A DNA stretch of 64,000 nucleotides from assembly GCF_021532615.1 (NCBI RefSeq), contig NZ_JAKGAQ010000004.1, positions 1-64,000 of the forward strand. Direction: 5' to 3'. The position numbers were made by a program, and so were the translations under genes. The notes under the pieces were generated by a model. That model ran no database searches. It was not told where the DNA came from and saw only the letters and a list, made by a program, of their open reading frames with translations. The stretch comes from Octadecabacter dasysiphoniae (GTDB lineage: Bacteria > Pseudomonadota > Alphaproteobacteria > Rhodobacterales > Rhodobacteraceae). Positions 18,019 to 26,655 of the stretch are shown here, piece after piece. The number at the start of each line of letters is the position of its first letter. Position 1 is the stretch's first letter.

Positions 18019-18948
18019 ATGGACCGCCGGCTAAAACAATTCTTGGTTGTCGCTGAGACCGGCAATGTGTCTGCCGCCGCAGAAATACTGCACGTGACCC
18101 AGCCGACCATTTCCGTGAACATTGGCAAACTTGAAGACGAACATGGCGTTAAGCTTTTTGATCGATCGTCGCGTGGCATGACCCTCACAGACTTCGGAGA
18201 GGTCCTGTATGAGCACGCCAAAGTCATGGCCCGCGTGGGTGATCATGCAAACGCCGAAATCCGTCTTCTCAAGGCATCACAAGAAAAGTCCGTGCGCATC
18301 GGAACCGGGTTTTCATGGTGGCACCTTTTCGTAAAAGACCTCGTCGCGGATTTCCTAAGCGAGAACCCGATGACATCTGTTCATGTTGATGTGTGCAGTA
18401 GCCTTGATGGGCTTCGAAACCTGATGATCGGTGACATCGCGTTTTTTCTGGGCACCAAGGTCGCAGGTCTGTCCGAAAACTCGGGCTTTGAATTTGAACA
18501 CCTTTTTGATGTTAGCGATGGTTTTTACGCGGGCCAGCATCATCCCCTTAACGGTCGCCCGTGCAGGCTGTCTGACTTGGCAGATTTTCCGAAATTGAGC
18601 GTCTCTGCCTTTGGCAATCGACATATCGGCATCGTTAATCGCGATGAACTGGACCCGTCGTTTACGCGCCCTCGATCCAGCGGTGCGAATTTTGTCTCAA
18701 CCAACTCGATGTTTGCCGGGATTGATCTATTGCGGGAAACGAACGCGATACTGACCTATCCACTGCCAACCGAAGGTTTCTTCAAGACCCAGAAGATTGA
18801 ACGCCTAGACGTGATCGATCTTGAACCAAACTTGGTTCCAATTGGTCTTTATAGTTTGGCGACAAAAAACGTCGAAGATAGGGTCACGCGTTTGAAAAGC
18901 TCTTTGAGAGAGCGGATAGGTAGTCACGCCTATTACGATTTGCCTTAG
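18019..18948 (+). CDS. LysR-family transcriptional regulator
   Basis: 309 residues. The helix-turn-helix is 'LKQFLVVAETGNVSAAAEILHVTQPTISVNIGKLEDEHGVKLFDRSSRGMTLTDFG' (residues 5-60), followed by an effector domain from about residue 90. It is divergent from the AglE-like gene with 124 bases between starts, so it is the probable regulator of the alpha-glucoside locus. Most agl operons in alphaproteobacteria are controlled by a LacI-type protein, which makes a LysR here unusual. Confidence 0.9.
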   Translation: MDRRLKQFLVVAETGNVSAAAEILHVTQPTISVNIGKLEDEHGVKLFDRSSRGMTLTDFGEVLYEHAKVMARVGDHANAEIRLLKASQEKSVRIGTGFSWWHLFVKDLVADFLSENPMTSVHVDVCSSLDGLRNLMIGDIAFFLGTKVAGLSENSGFEFEHLFDVSDGFYAGQHHPLNGRPCRLSDLADFPKLSVSAFGNRHIGIVNRDELDPSFTRPRSSGANFVSTNSMFAGIDLLRETNAILTYPLPTEGFFKTQKIERLDVIDLEPNLVPIGLYSLATKNVEDRVTRLKSSLRERIGSHAYYDLP

Positions 18949-19115
18949 TCGAACTGTCTTAGGATTTCTAAGCAAACGGCGCGCGGCTATTGGTATAATG
19001 GTGCGCCCGACCGTGTTTGGGTATCTGTGGTCTTAGCTTTGCGAGGTCTTGCACGCTGCGGGGCTTGGTCCCTGAGTTAGAGGTTGATGTCATGGCCCAT
19101 CTTGCAAATGCGCAC

Positions 19116-19892
19116 TTATTGACCGTGGCCCTGTAGGAACTGTTCAAATTTTTTCAAACGAGATTGGCTGATGCTGAGGGTTTTGCCATTAACCAGTTTT
19201 ACGTATGGCGCAGACCCCTTAATTTCGACGGCCTCAACTGCTGATTTTGCCACCCAATGCGAGCGGTGAATCTGAAAACCCATTAGCGGAGCAGTTTCAC
19301 TGATGGCGTCATTCAAACGCAGTAGGCAGAGCTCGGAACCTTTTTCAGTAATGACTTCCACGTAGTGATCTTGAGCGCAAAGAGCGAGAATTTGCACTGC
19401 GTCAGTGTGCGTGTCCAACCGCTTCATCAATGCCGGAACCTTGTTTTTTGGCGATAGGGACGTCTCACTCATGAGCGTATGCGCGTGTATCGAAACAAAA
19501 AAGATAACCGCTGCTGATGGAAAGCTGTATCCGAAGGTCTCAATCGCGCCTGGCGTATTTTCGAGTGGGCCGAGCATTGTCAGACCTAAAAGGACAATCA
19601 CACCACCAACACAAAGGCCGAATACACCGCTGACTATTGAGATTTTCAACCAGCCTTCCCAGCCTTGTGTGCGAACAAGAGAATGCACCCAGAGCCCCAA
19701 GACACCTGTCGTGGTGACGCTCAATGACCAGTAGATTAATCGAAAACCGCTTGGAAGATTTTCGAGCGTTCCAAAAGGCCCCCCAAGGAAGCACAGCAAG
19801 ATCGTAGTAATGATGATGATCCAAAAAACCGAGCTTGTGATTTTTTGAGCAGCGAGGCGGTTGGTCTGACGAATTACTGGAGGGATGAGCAT
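19116..19892 (-). CDS. Membrane-bound LytTR-domain regulator
   Basis: The ATG at 19892 has GAGG six bases upstream; a GTG at 19913 in the same frame is an alternative. About 258 residues. Four hydrophobic segments occupy residues 15-150 ('VFWIIIITTILLCFLGG', 'LIYWSLSVTTTGVLGLWV', 'ISIVSGVFGLCVGGVIVLLGLTML', 'SAAVIFFVSIHAHTL'). A LytTR DNA-binding domain follows from about 165 ('ALCAQDHYVEVITEKGSELCLLRLNDAISE', 'QIHRSHWVAKSAVEAVEIKGSAPYVKLVNGKTLSISQSRLKKF'). It probably senses a membrane or envelope signal directly. It is a single gene with no partner kinase visible. Confidence 0.88.
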   Translation of the reverse strand: MLIPPVIRQTNRLAAQKITSSVFWIIIITTILLCFLGGPFGTLENLPSGFRLIYWSLSVTTTGVLGLWVHSLVRTQGWEGWLKISIVSGVFGLCVGGVIVLLGLTMLGPLENTPGAIETFGYSFPSAAVIFFVSIHAHTLMSETSLSPKNKVPALMKRLDTHTDAVQILALCAQDHYVEVITEKGSELCLLRLNDAISETAPLMGFQIHRSHWVAKSAVEAVEIKGSAPYVKLVNGKTLSISQSRLKKFEQFLQGHGQ

Positions 19893-20519
19893 ACGTCGCC
19901 TCGTCAATTTCACGCTTCGTGAGTGCGCGATTGTTGGATTTCGCGAATAATTACGGCGTGTTCACGAAGTTTATGCGAACCTTTTATTGCCGCCACACAA
20001 TGGTTTTGCCAGCGTTTTCTTATCGTAACAAACGTAAGTGGAATAATGGCAGTTTTTAGATCCCAAGCAGCGATAGCATACATAGCTTTGACTTGCATTG
20101 CTGTTGATCCGGGTCGCAAACAAACGTGCAAACCGGCGAGAGAGGCTTTGCCCTTTAAGCACCACGCGCACGCGGCGATTATCAACGGGTGTAAGAGGTC
20201 ATTTGCCCGCTTTAGCATGATTTACACTGTGCCGCAGAAACCCGACCGGCGGAGTTCTGGATCTTGGGAACGCAACAAATCCCTTGTCTGCCCCGCGGCG
20301 CGTTACAGCGACACAGCCGATCGCACACGACCGCAGACGAATGTCACCATCCGACCTTCGTTTTCTTTTTGCTGTGTCAGCGGTGAGCGTCTTTTGGCTG
20401 TGTTACGTCTCTTTCGGATACTGACCTACTCATGCAAAGGATTCCGGAATACGGTTTTACATTCGCGTTTTGGGGGAGGTGGTATGTGGACCGTGGAATG
20501 ATCCTGCCAAGGAGGGTCA
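19893..20519. other. Intergenic region without a supported gene
   Basis: About 630 bases. A plus-strand frame of 192 codons (19923-20501) and a minus-strand frame of 102 codons (19910-20218) are open, but neither has a ribosome site or a family pattern and their composition looks non-coding. The right end holds the strong ribosome site (GGAGGG at 20511) of the next gene. Confidence 0.5.
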
Positions 20520-21374
20520 ATGCCACCTTTTAGGGCCCTATGGTATTTCGCATGTGTCATGCGAGAAGGCAGCATTTGCGGCGCAGCGGATCAACTGTGT
20601 GTTTCTGCGCCCGCGGTCAGCAAGCAAATAAAACTTCTCGAAGATCTTCTTGGACATCAGCTGTTCAAAAGGCATCCCCGTTCAGTCATTGCCACCCGAG
20701 AAGGTCGGCGGCTCTTTGAGTGTTTGGCAGAACCCTTCTCCGAGTTGGAGGACCTTTGGCAGCTCAGTCTAGAGGACCTCGACACGATATTGCAGATTGC
20801 ATGTCATCCAATTTACGCAAGATATGCCTTACAATCGATCCTCATTTGTCCTGAAGGCAAGACGCTGCGCGATCAATTTGCGGTCTTGCCGGTTGACGAT
20901 CCTGAGATGTTATTTCTTGATGGTCATGATGTGATCTACACGTGCGCCCAAACCGAAACGAAGGGTTGGAACTCCACAGTTCTATTCGACGAGCAAATCG
21001 CGTTGTTGTCTGCACCAATGGAAATCGGGCCTATGCCAATGGACACACCATTGCTGCTGTATCGGCCATCCCATGAGAAGAATTTGTGTTTTGCCGACTG
21101 GATTGAATATTCAGATAACGAATACCTCTTTGATCGCCCGGTCATTCACTGCGATTCATACGATCTCGCGCTGCACGGCGCGCTTGCGGGAACGGGTGCG
21201 ATGTTGGGGTGTCTCAACTTTAATGCGCGGCTGATAGCGTCCGGGCGTCTGGCGGCGGATGAAAGATGTATTGTTTCGACCGGTCGACGTCACCAGATCG
21301 CCATTCGGGAAGGAAGGCCGATGACGGAACCAATTGTGGCGCTTGCTCGGTTGCTCATCAACAATGACACATAG
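20520..21374 (+). CDS. LysR-family transcriptional regulator (GcvA-like)
   Basis: 284 residues, with AAGGAGGG just upstream of the ATG. The helix-turn-helix is 'LWYFACVMREGSICGAADQLCVSAPAVSKQIKLLEDLLGHQLFKRHPRSVIATREGRRLF' (residues 7-66). The effector domain is shorter and more diverged than usual. It is flanked by noncoding DNA and by a gene of unknown function on the other strand, so no target is obvious. Confidence 0.85.
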   Translation: MPPFRALWYFACVMREGSICGAADQLCVSAPAVSKQIKLLEDLLGHQLFKRHPRSVIATREGRRLFECLAEPFSELEDLWQLSLEDLDTILQIACHPIYARYALQSILICPEGKTLRDQFAVLPVDDPEMLFLDGHDVIYTCAQTETKGWNSTVLFDEQIALLSAPMEIGPMPMDTPLLLYRPSHEKNLCFADWIEYSDNEYLFDRPVIHCDSYDLALHGALAGTGAMLGCLNFNARLIASGRLAADERCIVSTGRRHQIAIREGRPMTEPIVALARLLINNDT

Positions 21375-21438
21375 GAATAACACTGGATTCCAAGTCCTGG
21401 CTGTTTTTTCAGAATTATAACTTTCTGAAAGACGCCAT

Positions 21439-21473
21439 GGATAGGGCGGAAGTTTCAAATTTCCGCCCTATCC
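21439..21473. terminator. Bidirectional terminator between convergent genes
   Basis: A perfect 13-base stem (GGATAGGGCGGAA/TTCCGCCCTATCC) with a 9-base loop sits between the 3' ends of the LysR gene (plus) and the exported-protein gene (minus). A T-rich tract follows on the plus side. Confidence 0.85.
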
Positions 21474-21488
21474 GAAGATTTCAAATTT

Positions 21489-22424
21489 TTAGATCGTTGT
21501 TGCAAACGGTGCGTAGGAGCTTTTGATTTCATCAATCTTGCCTAAGTTCTCCGCGAGACCGATCGCGGCTATCGTGGCACCAAAAGCGCATATCGCGAGT
21601 AAGACAATCCCGGCACCGACTGCGCTAATAGCTAACACCAGCCCAGCTGATTTCAGAGTTGCCGCGATGAATAGACCTGTGATGGCCGTCCCGCCAACCG
21701 TCGCTAAGGTTCTAGGAATTGCTGTTCTTTGGTAACGAATTGCCGCGAGCAACTGTTCGGCATCTGGTCCTTGGCGGTCGACCTTGTAGTCAAAAGTATA
21801 GGATTTCCAACGACGAGACGCACCATCGTAAAAGGCCATGGTCGAATACTTATCAGAACCAATCCTGTATGATTTCACATGAAGGTCCGCCGCCTTATAA
21901 CGAGAACCAGACCAAGTGGCGCCTGGTGCCACCAATTTTGGAGTATCATTCATACGGGAACGCACCCTGTTCGCATGGTTTCGATCCATGCGTAGGCGTC
22001 GGTTGCCGTCGCCGCCGCTTGTGCCGCCGTATTCATTTTGTAGATTGAAGTACGACGTAAGAACGGGGTCCGGCGCCGAAGCCGCCCTCAAATCATGAAC
22101 ACTCCAACGACCGGTGAACATCGATCCACGCACCTGCAAAGGACTATCACCAGGCTTCTGGTATCTTACCAGTGTTCGGGATCGGCCCTCATTGTGAAGG
22201 CCTGAGTTGTGTGAGTGCTCAATGACGTGGGCATCTGAAGGAATACCGCCAGCCGACGCTGAGTTGGGCATGATCAGCGCAGGTGTTGCCAACGCCACGC
22301 CTGCGCCCACTGCCATGCCATTGGACAAGAATTTGCGGCGGCTTAGTGGTGAACTTGCAGCGGGTGTCGTGCTCGGTTTTGTTTCCGTCAGTGGTGATCC
22401 AGAAAGGTCGATGAGTTGGGCCAT
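21489..22424 (-). CDS. Unrecognised Tat-exported protein with C-terminal membrane segments
   Basis: I chose the ATG at 22424, with GAGGAAG about seven bases upstream; a TTG at 22439 is less likely. 311 residues. A twin-arginine signal is seen ('SRRKFLSNGMAVGAGVALATPALIMPNSASA', about residues 28-58). A polar, Arg/Gly/Ser-rich domain without Cys follows (60-225), then about 45 hydrophobic residues in two segments near the C-terminus ('TLATVGGTAITGLFIAATL', 'LVLAISAVGAGIVLLAICAFGATIAAI'). It is probably exported folded and membrane-anchored at its C-terminus. I know no family for it. It converges on the LysR gene and shares the terminator. Confidence 0.7.
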   Translation of the reverse strand: MAQLIDLSGSPLTETKPSTTPAASSPLSRRKFLSNGMAVGAGVALATPALIMPNSASAGGIPSDAHVIEHSHNSGLHNEGRSRTLVRYQKPGDSPLQVRGSMFTGRWSVHDLRAASAPDPVLTSYFNLQNEYGGTSGGDGNRRLRMDRNHANRVRSRMNDTPKLVAPGATWSGSRYKAADLHVKSYRIGSDKYSTMAFYDGASRRWKSYTFDYKVDRQGPDAEQLLAAIRYQRTAIPRTLATVGGTAITGLFIAATLKSAGLVLAISAVGAGIVLLAICAFGATIAAIGLAENLGKIDEIKSSYAPFATTI

Positions 22425-22706
22425 TTTTGTCTTCCTCAAGGTTTTCGGACTTGCAAAAGATGCGTCGCAATGTCCGTCATTGATATCGGGACGCCCAATC
22501 CTATTGCCGCTCTCGATCAGGAAAGCGTCCGTCGGACATCATGAGAATGGTGTGCACCTACGATCTGTTCATTGGTTAATTTCTCAATGACCCGAGTGTC
22601 TTCTGACCGCTTGTTGGTGACAAATGATAAGAAGTGGGCCTTTAGGAAAACCAGAGGTAGGTGAAATGGCATTGCCGCTGCCAGTTAGATCTAAGTCGCT
22701 GGGCCC

Positions 22707-23390
22707 TTAATCCGGTTTCCAGCTGGGTTCTAAAATGGCTTCGTAGCCTGCGAATGCGATGATTAGATCCTGCCCGATATTGAAATCGCGGCAGGGGTTC
22801 ACGATCATGATCATCTCTGGTTCGGTTGGGGCGTCAGGGCGATCTAATCGTGCCCGAATACTGTCAATGTCGGCCTGCTGTCTTTGGATATCGGCCAGAA
22901 TTCGCGCGTCTTCGGTTTGCTCTTCCAGCGACTCTAGGTTTTCCTCAAAGTAGTCTGTTTCGTATCGATCTTCTCGGTCGCGGTACTCATCTTCTTCTTC
23001 GGCGTAGTCGTCCTCGTCATAACCGCCGGAGATGGCTGTCATTAAATCCGGGTCGTTCACCATCAAATAATACTGACAGAACGCCCCCCGGTATTTTTGT
23101 TCGTATTCACCGCTGACTGCTGAGCCTGCCGCATTGGCAAGTGCCACAGCTTGATAGACATACTGGGAATTCGCGCCAATTACTTCGGCAATGAGTCCGG
23201 CGGCCTGGCCGCTCGTCTCACGGTAGGCAGAGCCTTGCTGGTTTTGGACGAAGATAGGAAGTATTCGGATAAGCTGCCCTTCGTACGTCTTGCCAAATAC
23301 ATTGTTCGAAGAACCCATGGCGACGTTTTTGGGAAAGCTGACACAAGCCGGAATTGCGGCAAGGGCCGCAAGTAAAATAAGATGACGCAC
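22707..23390 (-). CDS. Unrecognised lipoprotein with an acidic, Tyr-rich coiled-coil segment
   Basis: The GTG at 23390 with AGGAG upstream starts a lipoprotein signal ('VRHLILLAALAAIPAC', lipobox Cys near residue 16). The 227-residue protein has an N-terminal domain of about 110 residues, then an extremely acidic stretch ('GGYDEDDYAEEEDEYRDRED', about residues 120-150) that runs into a predicted coiled coil (150-185). Two further Cys are present ('FCQYY', 'NPCRDFN'). It has no recognisable family. It may be an outer-membrane-attached protein. The gene stands alone. Confidence 0.65.
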   Translation of the reverse strand: MRHLILLAALAAIPACVSFPKNVAMGSSNNVFGKTYEGQLIRILPIFVQNQQGSAYRETSGQAAGLIAEVIGANSQYVYQAVALANAAGSAVSGEYEQKYRGAFCQYYLMVNDPDLMTAISGGYDEDDYAEEEDEYRDREDRYETDYFEENLESLEEQTEDARILADIQRQQADIDSIRARLDRPDAPTEPEMIMIVNPCRDFNIGQDLIIAFAGYEAILEPSWKPD

Positions 23391-23547
23391 AGTAGTCTCC
23401 TGACTGTACAGTCGTAGGTGCGCAATTTTCATTGCGGCTTATGCACGGAATGAGGGTACCCGAGTTACGTAATCGCTTCAACACTTCATACACAACGCAG
23501 CGGTCGCGGTTCGCAAACTCATTCACATTCAGCGTTGTCGGGAAACC

Positions 23548-23573
23548 AAAAAAAACGCGCCTTTGGGGGCGCG
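23548..23573 (-). terminator. Strong intrinsic terminator of the lasso cluster
   Basis: Reading the minus strand: stem CGCGCC, loop CCCAAA, stem GGCGCG, then eight T. It lies 99 bases after the candidate precursor stop, and no other minus-strand gene separates them. This supports a transcribed gene in the interval before it. Confidence 0.9.
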
Positions 23574-23671
23574 CTTCGGGTCGGTCATAGGTATCCCAAT
23601 GACCTTACAGAAGGACAGGGGGCTGTTGCATCACAAGCAGCAACCTGCGCCTTCGGGCAGGCCAGACACTG

Positions 23672-23827
23672 CTACGAGTCAATGCCACTGCCGAACCCAT
23701 CCTCAAATCCCGTGCTCGGCCCCAAAGGCACATCACTCTGGGATTGCTTGGTGACGCAGGGAGCGACATAAGTTCGCTTTTGCGGCGCAGTTGCGGTTTT
23801 GGCGGGTGCTGACTTGATATGATTCAA
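23672..23827 (-). CDS. Candidate lasso-peptide precursor (51 residues, TTG start)
   Basis: The gene lies between the cyclase stop and the terminator. An in-frame stop directly precedes the TTG, so no longer start exists; AAAAGG lies nine bases upstream. The leader is Lys/Ala/Thr-rich and contains 'YVAPCV', which fits the YxxP-type element bound by PqqD-like recognition proteins. The C-terminal part is 'LGPSTGFEDGFGSGIDS'. Aligned with the phosphorylated lasso peptide paeninodin (core beginning AGPGTSTPD, ending in YDS), it shares Gly2, Pro3, Thr5, Asp9 and the terminal Asp-Ser. The ring would join residue 1 to Asp9, or Gly to Asp8 if the core begins one residue later. The usual Thr at leader position -2 is absent (Val or Pro). 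The C-terminal Ser matches the substrate of the kinase encoded in the same operon. The assignment is inferred. Confidence 0.72.
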   Translation of the reverse strand: MNHIKSAPAKTATAPQKRTYVAPCVTKQSQSDVPLGPSTGFEDGFGSGIDS

Positions 23828-23852
23828 TTAACTTAACCTTTTATTAAGATTT

Positions 23853-23881
23853 CAAAATGGTCTCTTTTTGCACGATGTCAA
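23853..23881 (-). promoter_or_regulatory. Possible promoter for the precursor gene
   Basis: A perfect TTGACA (23881-23876) is followed after 17 bases by ATTTTG (23858-23853), a weak -10. It starts 13 bases after the cyclase stop and would give the precursor its own abundant transcript of about 300 bases, ending at the terminator. Confidence 0.45.
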
Positions 23882-23893
23882 TAGCTTTGCACC

Positions 23894-25846
23894 TTACCAA
23901 TTCTCCCTATTGACCCAACGGATGTACCGCGCCACATGCAGGCCGCGCAGTAATTGATAACGGAAAAAACTGTTATTTCGTTGATTGGAATCTTCTAGAT
24001 TCGGCCAGTCCTCAATCATTCTTGCAAGTTCTTTGAGGTTAATCGCTTCGCGAACAAGGGGTGCGTTTTGCATTCTGCGGATTTCATCCCGATACGCCTC
24101 CTGCTTATTTTTTATGCGTTCGAACCAACCGGCGTCCTGAGTGCCCCTTTGTCGATTTGACAAAACGGAAGGCGGTAAATCCCTGTTAAAGGCTCGCTGG
24201 CTCAGCGCTCGAAAATCACCGTTCAGGAAAAACTGCTCTTGTGGGATCGCAAGGCAGAATTCAATCAACCTCAGGTCTGCCGTCGGGTCGCGCAATTCCA
24301 CACCGAATTGCGTGTGCCAGTTGGCAACAACATCGCCGGAAAAATCACTGCCATTCAAAAGTTCTTTTTGCCGCAATTCCCGCCCGCCGCCGGGTGGGCG
24401 AAACTGGGGATCAAACCCCATCAGCGCGCCTCGTTCCAGAACGTTGTGCTTGCGCGCAAATTCAGGGTTGATGATACTTGTGTCGGTGATCGGACGAGAC
24501 GGGCGCAAAATATCAATCACCTGTTGCGGCATCATGGTTCTTAATGCGGCTTTCGTAGCGCGTCCAAAAATACGGCGGGTGGGCCTGTTATGGTAACGAC
24601 CAAGCGCGCCAGCGCCATGCCATGCCGCGATGATTTTCCCGCGGCCGATCCATTCAGCAATGACGGGGTTCCCTTCCCAAGAAATAGTCATGTTCCCCAA
24701 CTGACCGGTCAAAAGAACCCCGATACCATCCGATTGCGCCTGTTGAATGATGCCTTCCATCCAGATCCGATTGCTTGCGCTTCGGAAGGGTTGTGCATGG
24801 TTCTCAAAGTGTTGGGTCAATCCGTCGTCGGGTGACAGGCCCATTGAAGAAATGAATTGCGGATCAATATTAGGGTGCATCGCTGCGATTTCTTGGATCA
24901 GCGGCGTTTCATCATCGTACCAACCGGGACGCGGTTTGATCTCCAAGCCGGGTTGGGGCACCGCTGTATACGTCCGCAACGTATAATCCGTTGGCACGTG
25001 CGCAGCGGCACGTACGGCAACGGCAGACGAGTCTATGCCGCCACTCATCATCGCACCCAGAGGTTTGATCGAGCGCATTTGATCAACAACGGCCTGGTTG
25101 AAGATCTCGTTGAACGCTTCGACGTACTCTTCGTTCTTTTTGAACGTCAGCCGTCGTTTCGTATCAAAGTTCCAAATCTTACGATGCTGCCCTTCCAATA
25201 CTCCGCGCGGAGTGGCCCGCAAGGCACTGCCCGGCGGTAATCGAAACACCCCTTCAAAATGAGTTGTCGCTTGGTCCATGTGATTGAGAAACAAAAAGTC
25301 CGCGAGCTTTTGTTCGTTCAGAATGCGCGGCACGTCCGGGGCTGCCAACAACGCATTCAATTGGGTTGAAAAAAGTAGTTTTGAGCCGTCCATCCAATAG
25401 AACAATGTGTGCCCATGTCCTGTTGGATGCCTAAGCAAGGTCAGTGCCTGTTCAGACGCGTCCCAGACAGCAAAGCAGTACTCTCCGACAAGATGTTCAA
25501 TGCAGGCTTCGCCCCATTTCCCAAACGCAGCAACCATATAGGCGGCATCAGGCCAAGTGGCTGTCTGAGCATCGGACAGGCCCAGAATTTGGTTCAGTTC
25601 CATTCGGTTATGAATGAGGCCTTCCCCAACCAGTGAGAATCTCCCATCGGTGTGTGAAACCGGACCGTTCAAAAACAGGTCTTCGGGCACCGTATGTCGC
25701 AGACCCACGCCAAGTGCGGCAGCGCCATAGTTTTTGCGATAAAGCCCATCAGGTGACGCGGCCCGAAACACCTCCTCGATGGGGCGTAACGTATGACTGT
25801 CAAAAGGTGCCGACCCAAATGATATGCCGCCAAAAATCACAGTCAT
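23894..25846 (-). CDS. Lasso-peptide cyclase, asparagine-synthetase-like
   Basis: The ATG at 25846 overlaps the upstream stop (ATGA) and gives 650 residues. The N-terminal half is a class-II glutaminase-like domain that starts 'MTVIFGGISFG' and lacks the catalytic Cys2, so it cannot take ammonia from Gln. The C-terminal half is an ATP-pyrophosphatase domain with 'SGGIDSSA' near 265 and the later motif 'NRQRGTQDAGWF', a variant of a pattern I associate with lasso cyclases. The family adenylates a side-chain carboxylate and forms the isopeptide macrolactam. It is preceded by the leader-peptidase gene and followed by the candidate precursor. Confidence 0.88.
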   Translation of the reverse strand: MTVIFGGISFGSAPFDSHTLRPIEEVFRAASPDGLYRKNYGAAALGVGLRHTVPEDLFLNGPVSHTDGRFSLVGEGLIHNRMELNQILGLSDAQTATWPDAAYMVAAFGKWGEACIEHLVGEYCFAVWDASEQALTLLRHPTGHGHTLFYWMDGSKLLFSTQLNALLAAPDVPRILNEQKLADFLFLNHMDQATTHFEGVFRLPPGSALRATPRGVLEGQHRKIWNFDTKRRLTFKKNEEYVEAFNEIFNQAVVDQMRSIKPLGAMMSGGIDSSAVAVRAAAHVPTDYTLRTYTAVPQPGLEIKPRPGWYDDETPLIQEIAAMHPNIDPQFISSMGLSPDDGLTQHFENHAQPFRSASNRIWMEGIIQQAQSDGIGVLLTGQLGNMTISWEGNPVIAEWIGRGKIIAAWHGAGALGRYHNRPTRRIFGRATKAALRTMMPQQVIDILRPSRPITDTSIINPEFARKHNVLERGALMGFDPQFRPPGGGRELRQKELLNGSDFSGDVVANWHTQFGVELRDPTADLRLIEFCLAIPQEQFFLNGDFRALSQRAFNRDLPPSVLSNRQRGTQDAGWFERIKNKQEAYRDEIRRMQNAPLVREAINLKELARMIEDWPNLEDSNQRNNSFFRYQLLRGLHVARYIRWVNRENW

Positions 25847-26340
25847 TCTGACGGCTGCCTGTAAGAGCTTTCGGATTGAGCGGTGGGTCCTTCTAGGTAG
25901 CCGGCAATTGGTTGAAATGTAGCGGCTTCGCGATGCCCGGTCACGCAGATCGATCCGCACACCATCCATGCGTGTTTCGCGGGGGTATCAAAGACGGGCT
26001 TGTTCGGCTCAAACCCTATGAAAACAATCCATGGAACCTTTGAACCAAGCAACGTCTGTGCCGTTAACGCACGTGGGACACACCAGATATTGAAAGGTGC
26101 CCAGTATGCCGCCGCGTTAATGGCCCATCGCATGTCCTTGGCCATTTCCAGTTGGCTTGCCGTTAGCGTTTGTGTCTGTAGCGCTGCATTGGCTGTTTCG
26201 ATGTCTACGCAATACCCTAATCGTCGTGCGGTGAAACGGTATGGCAGCAAGGTGAACAATGCGGATTCAACGGATGCCAATATGATGGCCCGCACAAAGA
26301 GCCATATATGCCGCGGCGATCTTTTTTTAGACGGCGTCAT
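25843..26340 (-). CDS. Lasso leader peptidase (B2, transglutaminase-like)
   Basis: About 165 residues from the ATG at 26340; a GTG at 26358 is possible. The pattern is that of lasso B2 proteins: 'VPRALTAQTLL' preceded by the catalytic Cys (near 87, 'IWCVPRA'), then 'PWIVFIGFEPNKPVFDTPAKHAWMVCG' with the catalytic His (near 121) in the invariant HAW motif, and 'FQPIAGY' at the end. It should cut the leader from the precursor using the recognition element encoded just upstream. It overlaps the PqqD-like gene at its start and the cyclase at its end. Confidence 0.88.
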   Translation of the reverse strand: MTPSKKRSPRHIWLFVRAIILASVESALFTLLPYRFTARRLGYCVDIETANAALQTQTLTASQLEMAKDMRWAINAAAYWAPFNIWCVPRALTAQTLLGSKVPWIVFIGFEPNKPVFDTPAKHAWMVCGSICVTGHREAATFQPIAGYLEGPTAQSESSYRQPSE

Positions 26341-26599
26341 GCGGGACAATGGCATCACTGCTCAACAGGTCTTGAAGATAGGTCTCAACATCTTGTTGGG
26401 CACTCTCGGCGGAAACATCAAAAACATCGATCACCGCTTTTGTCAGGGTTGAGGCGTCTTGCGGTGTCTCAAGCAGGTTCCAGATAAACGCACCACATTC
26501 ATTGAGGCCCTGAAAAGAGCCATCCGTTTGGTGCATCATCAAGATTTCTTCTCCCGAGGGTGCACTGATCCAAGTCTTGCTCCTGACGAATTTTTTCAT
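26327..26599 (-). CDS. PqqD-like RiPP recognition element (B1)
   Basis: 90 residues with the PqqD fold pattern: 'SGEEILMMHQTDGSFQGLNECGAFIWNLLETPQDASTLTKAVIDVF' and 'AQQDVETYLQDLLSSDAIV'. In lasso clusters this protein binds the leader and hands it to the B2 peptidase and cyclase. The gene lies between the kinase and the peptidase and overlaps the latter. Confidence 0.9.
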   Translation of the reverse strand: MKKFVRSKTWISAPSGEEILMMHQTDGSFQGLNECGAFIWNLLETPQDASTLTKAVIDVFDVSAESAQQDVETYLQDLLSSDAIVPHDAV

Positions 26600-26655
26600 G
26601 ATGCCCCGCGGGTTTTAAGTGGCTTGGAAGTTTCCTGATACAAGCCAGAATTTGT

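Noticed and set aside
19923..20501. A 192-codon plus frame between the LytTR and LysR genes
   Set aside because: No start signal, no recognisable domain, composition like noncoding DNA; it would also run into the ribosome site of the next gene.
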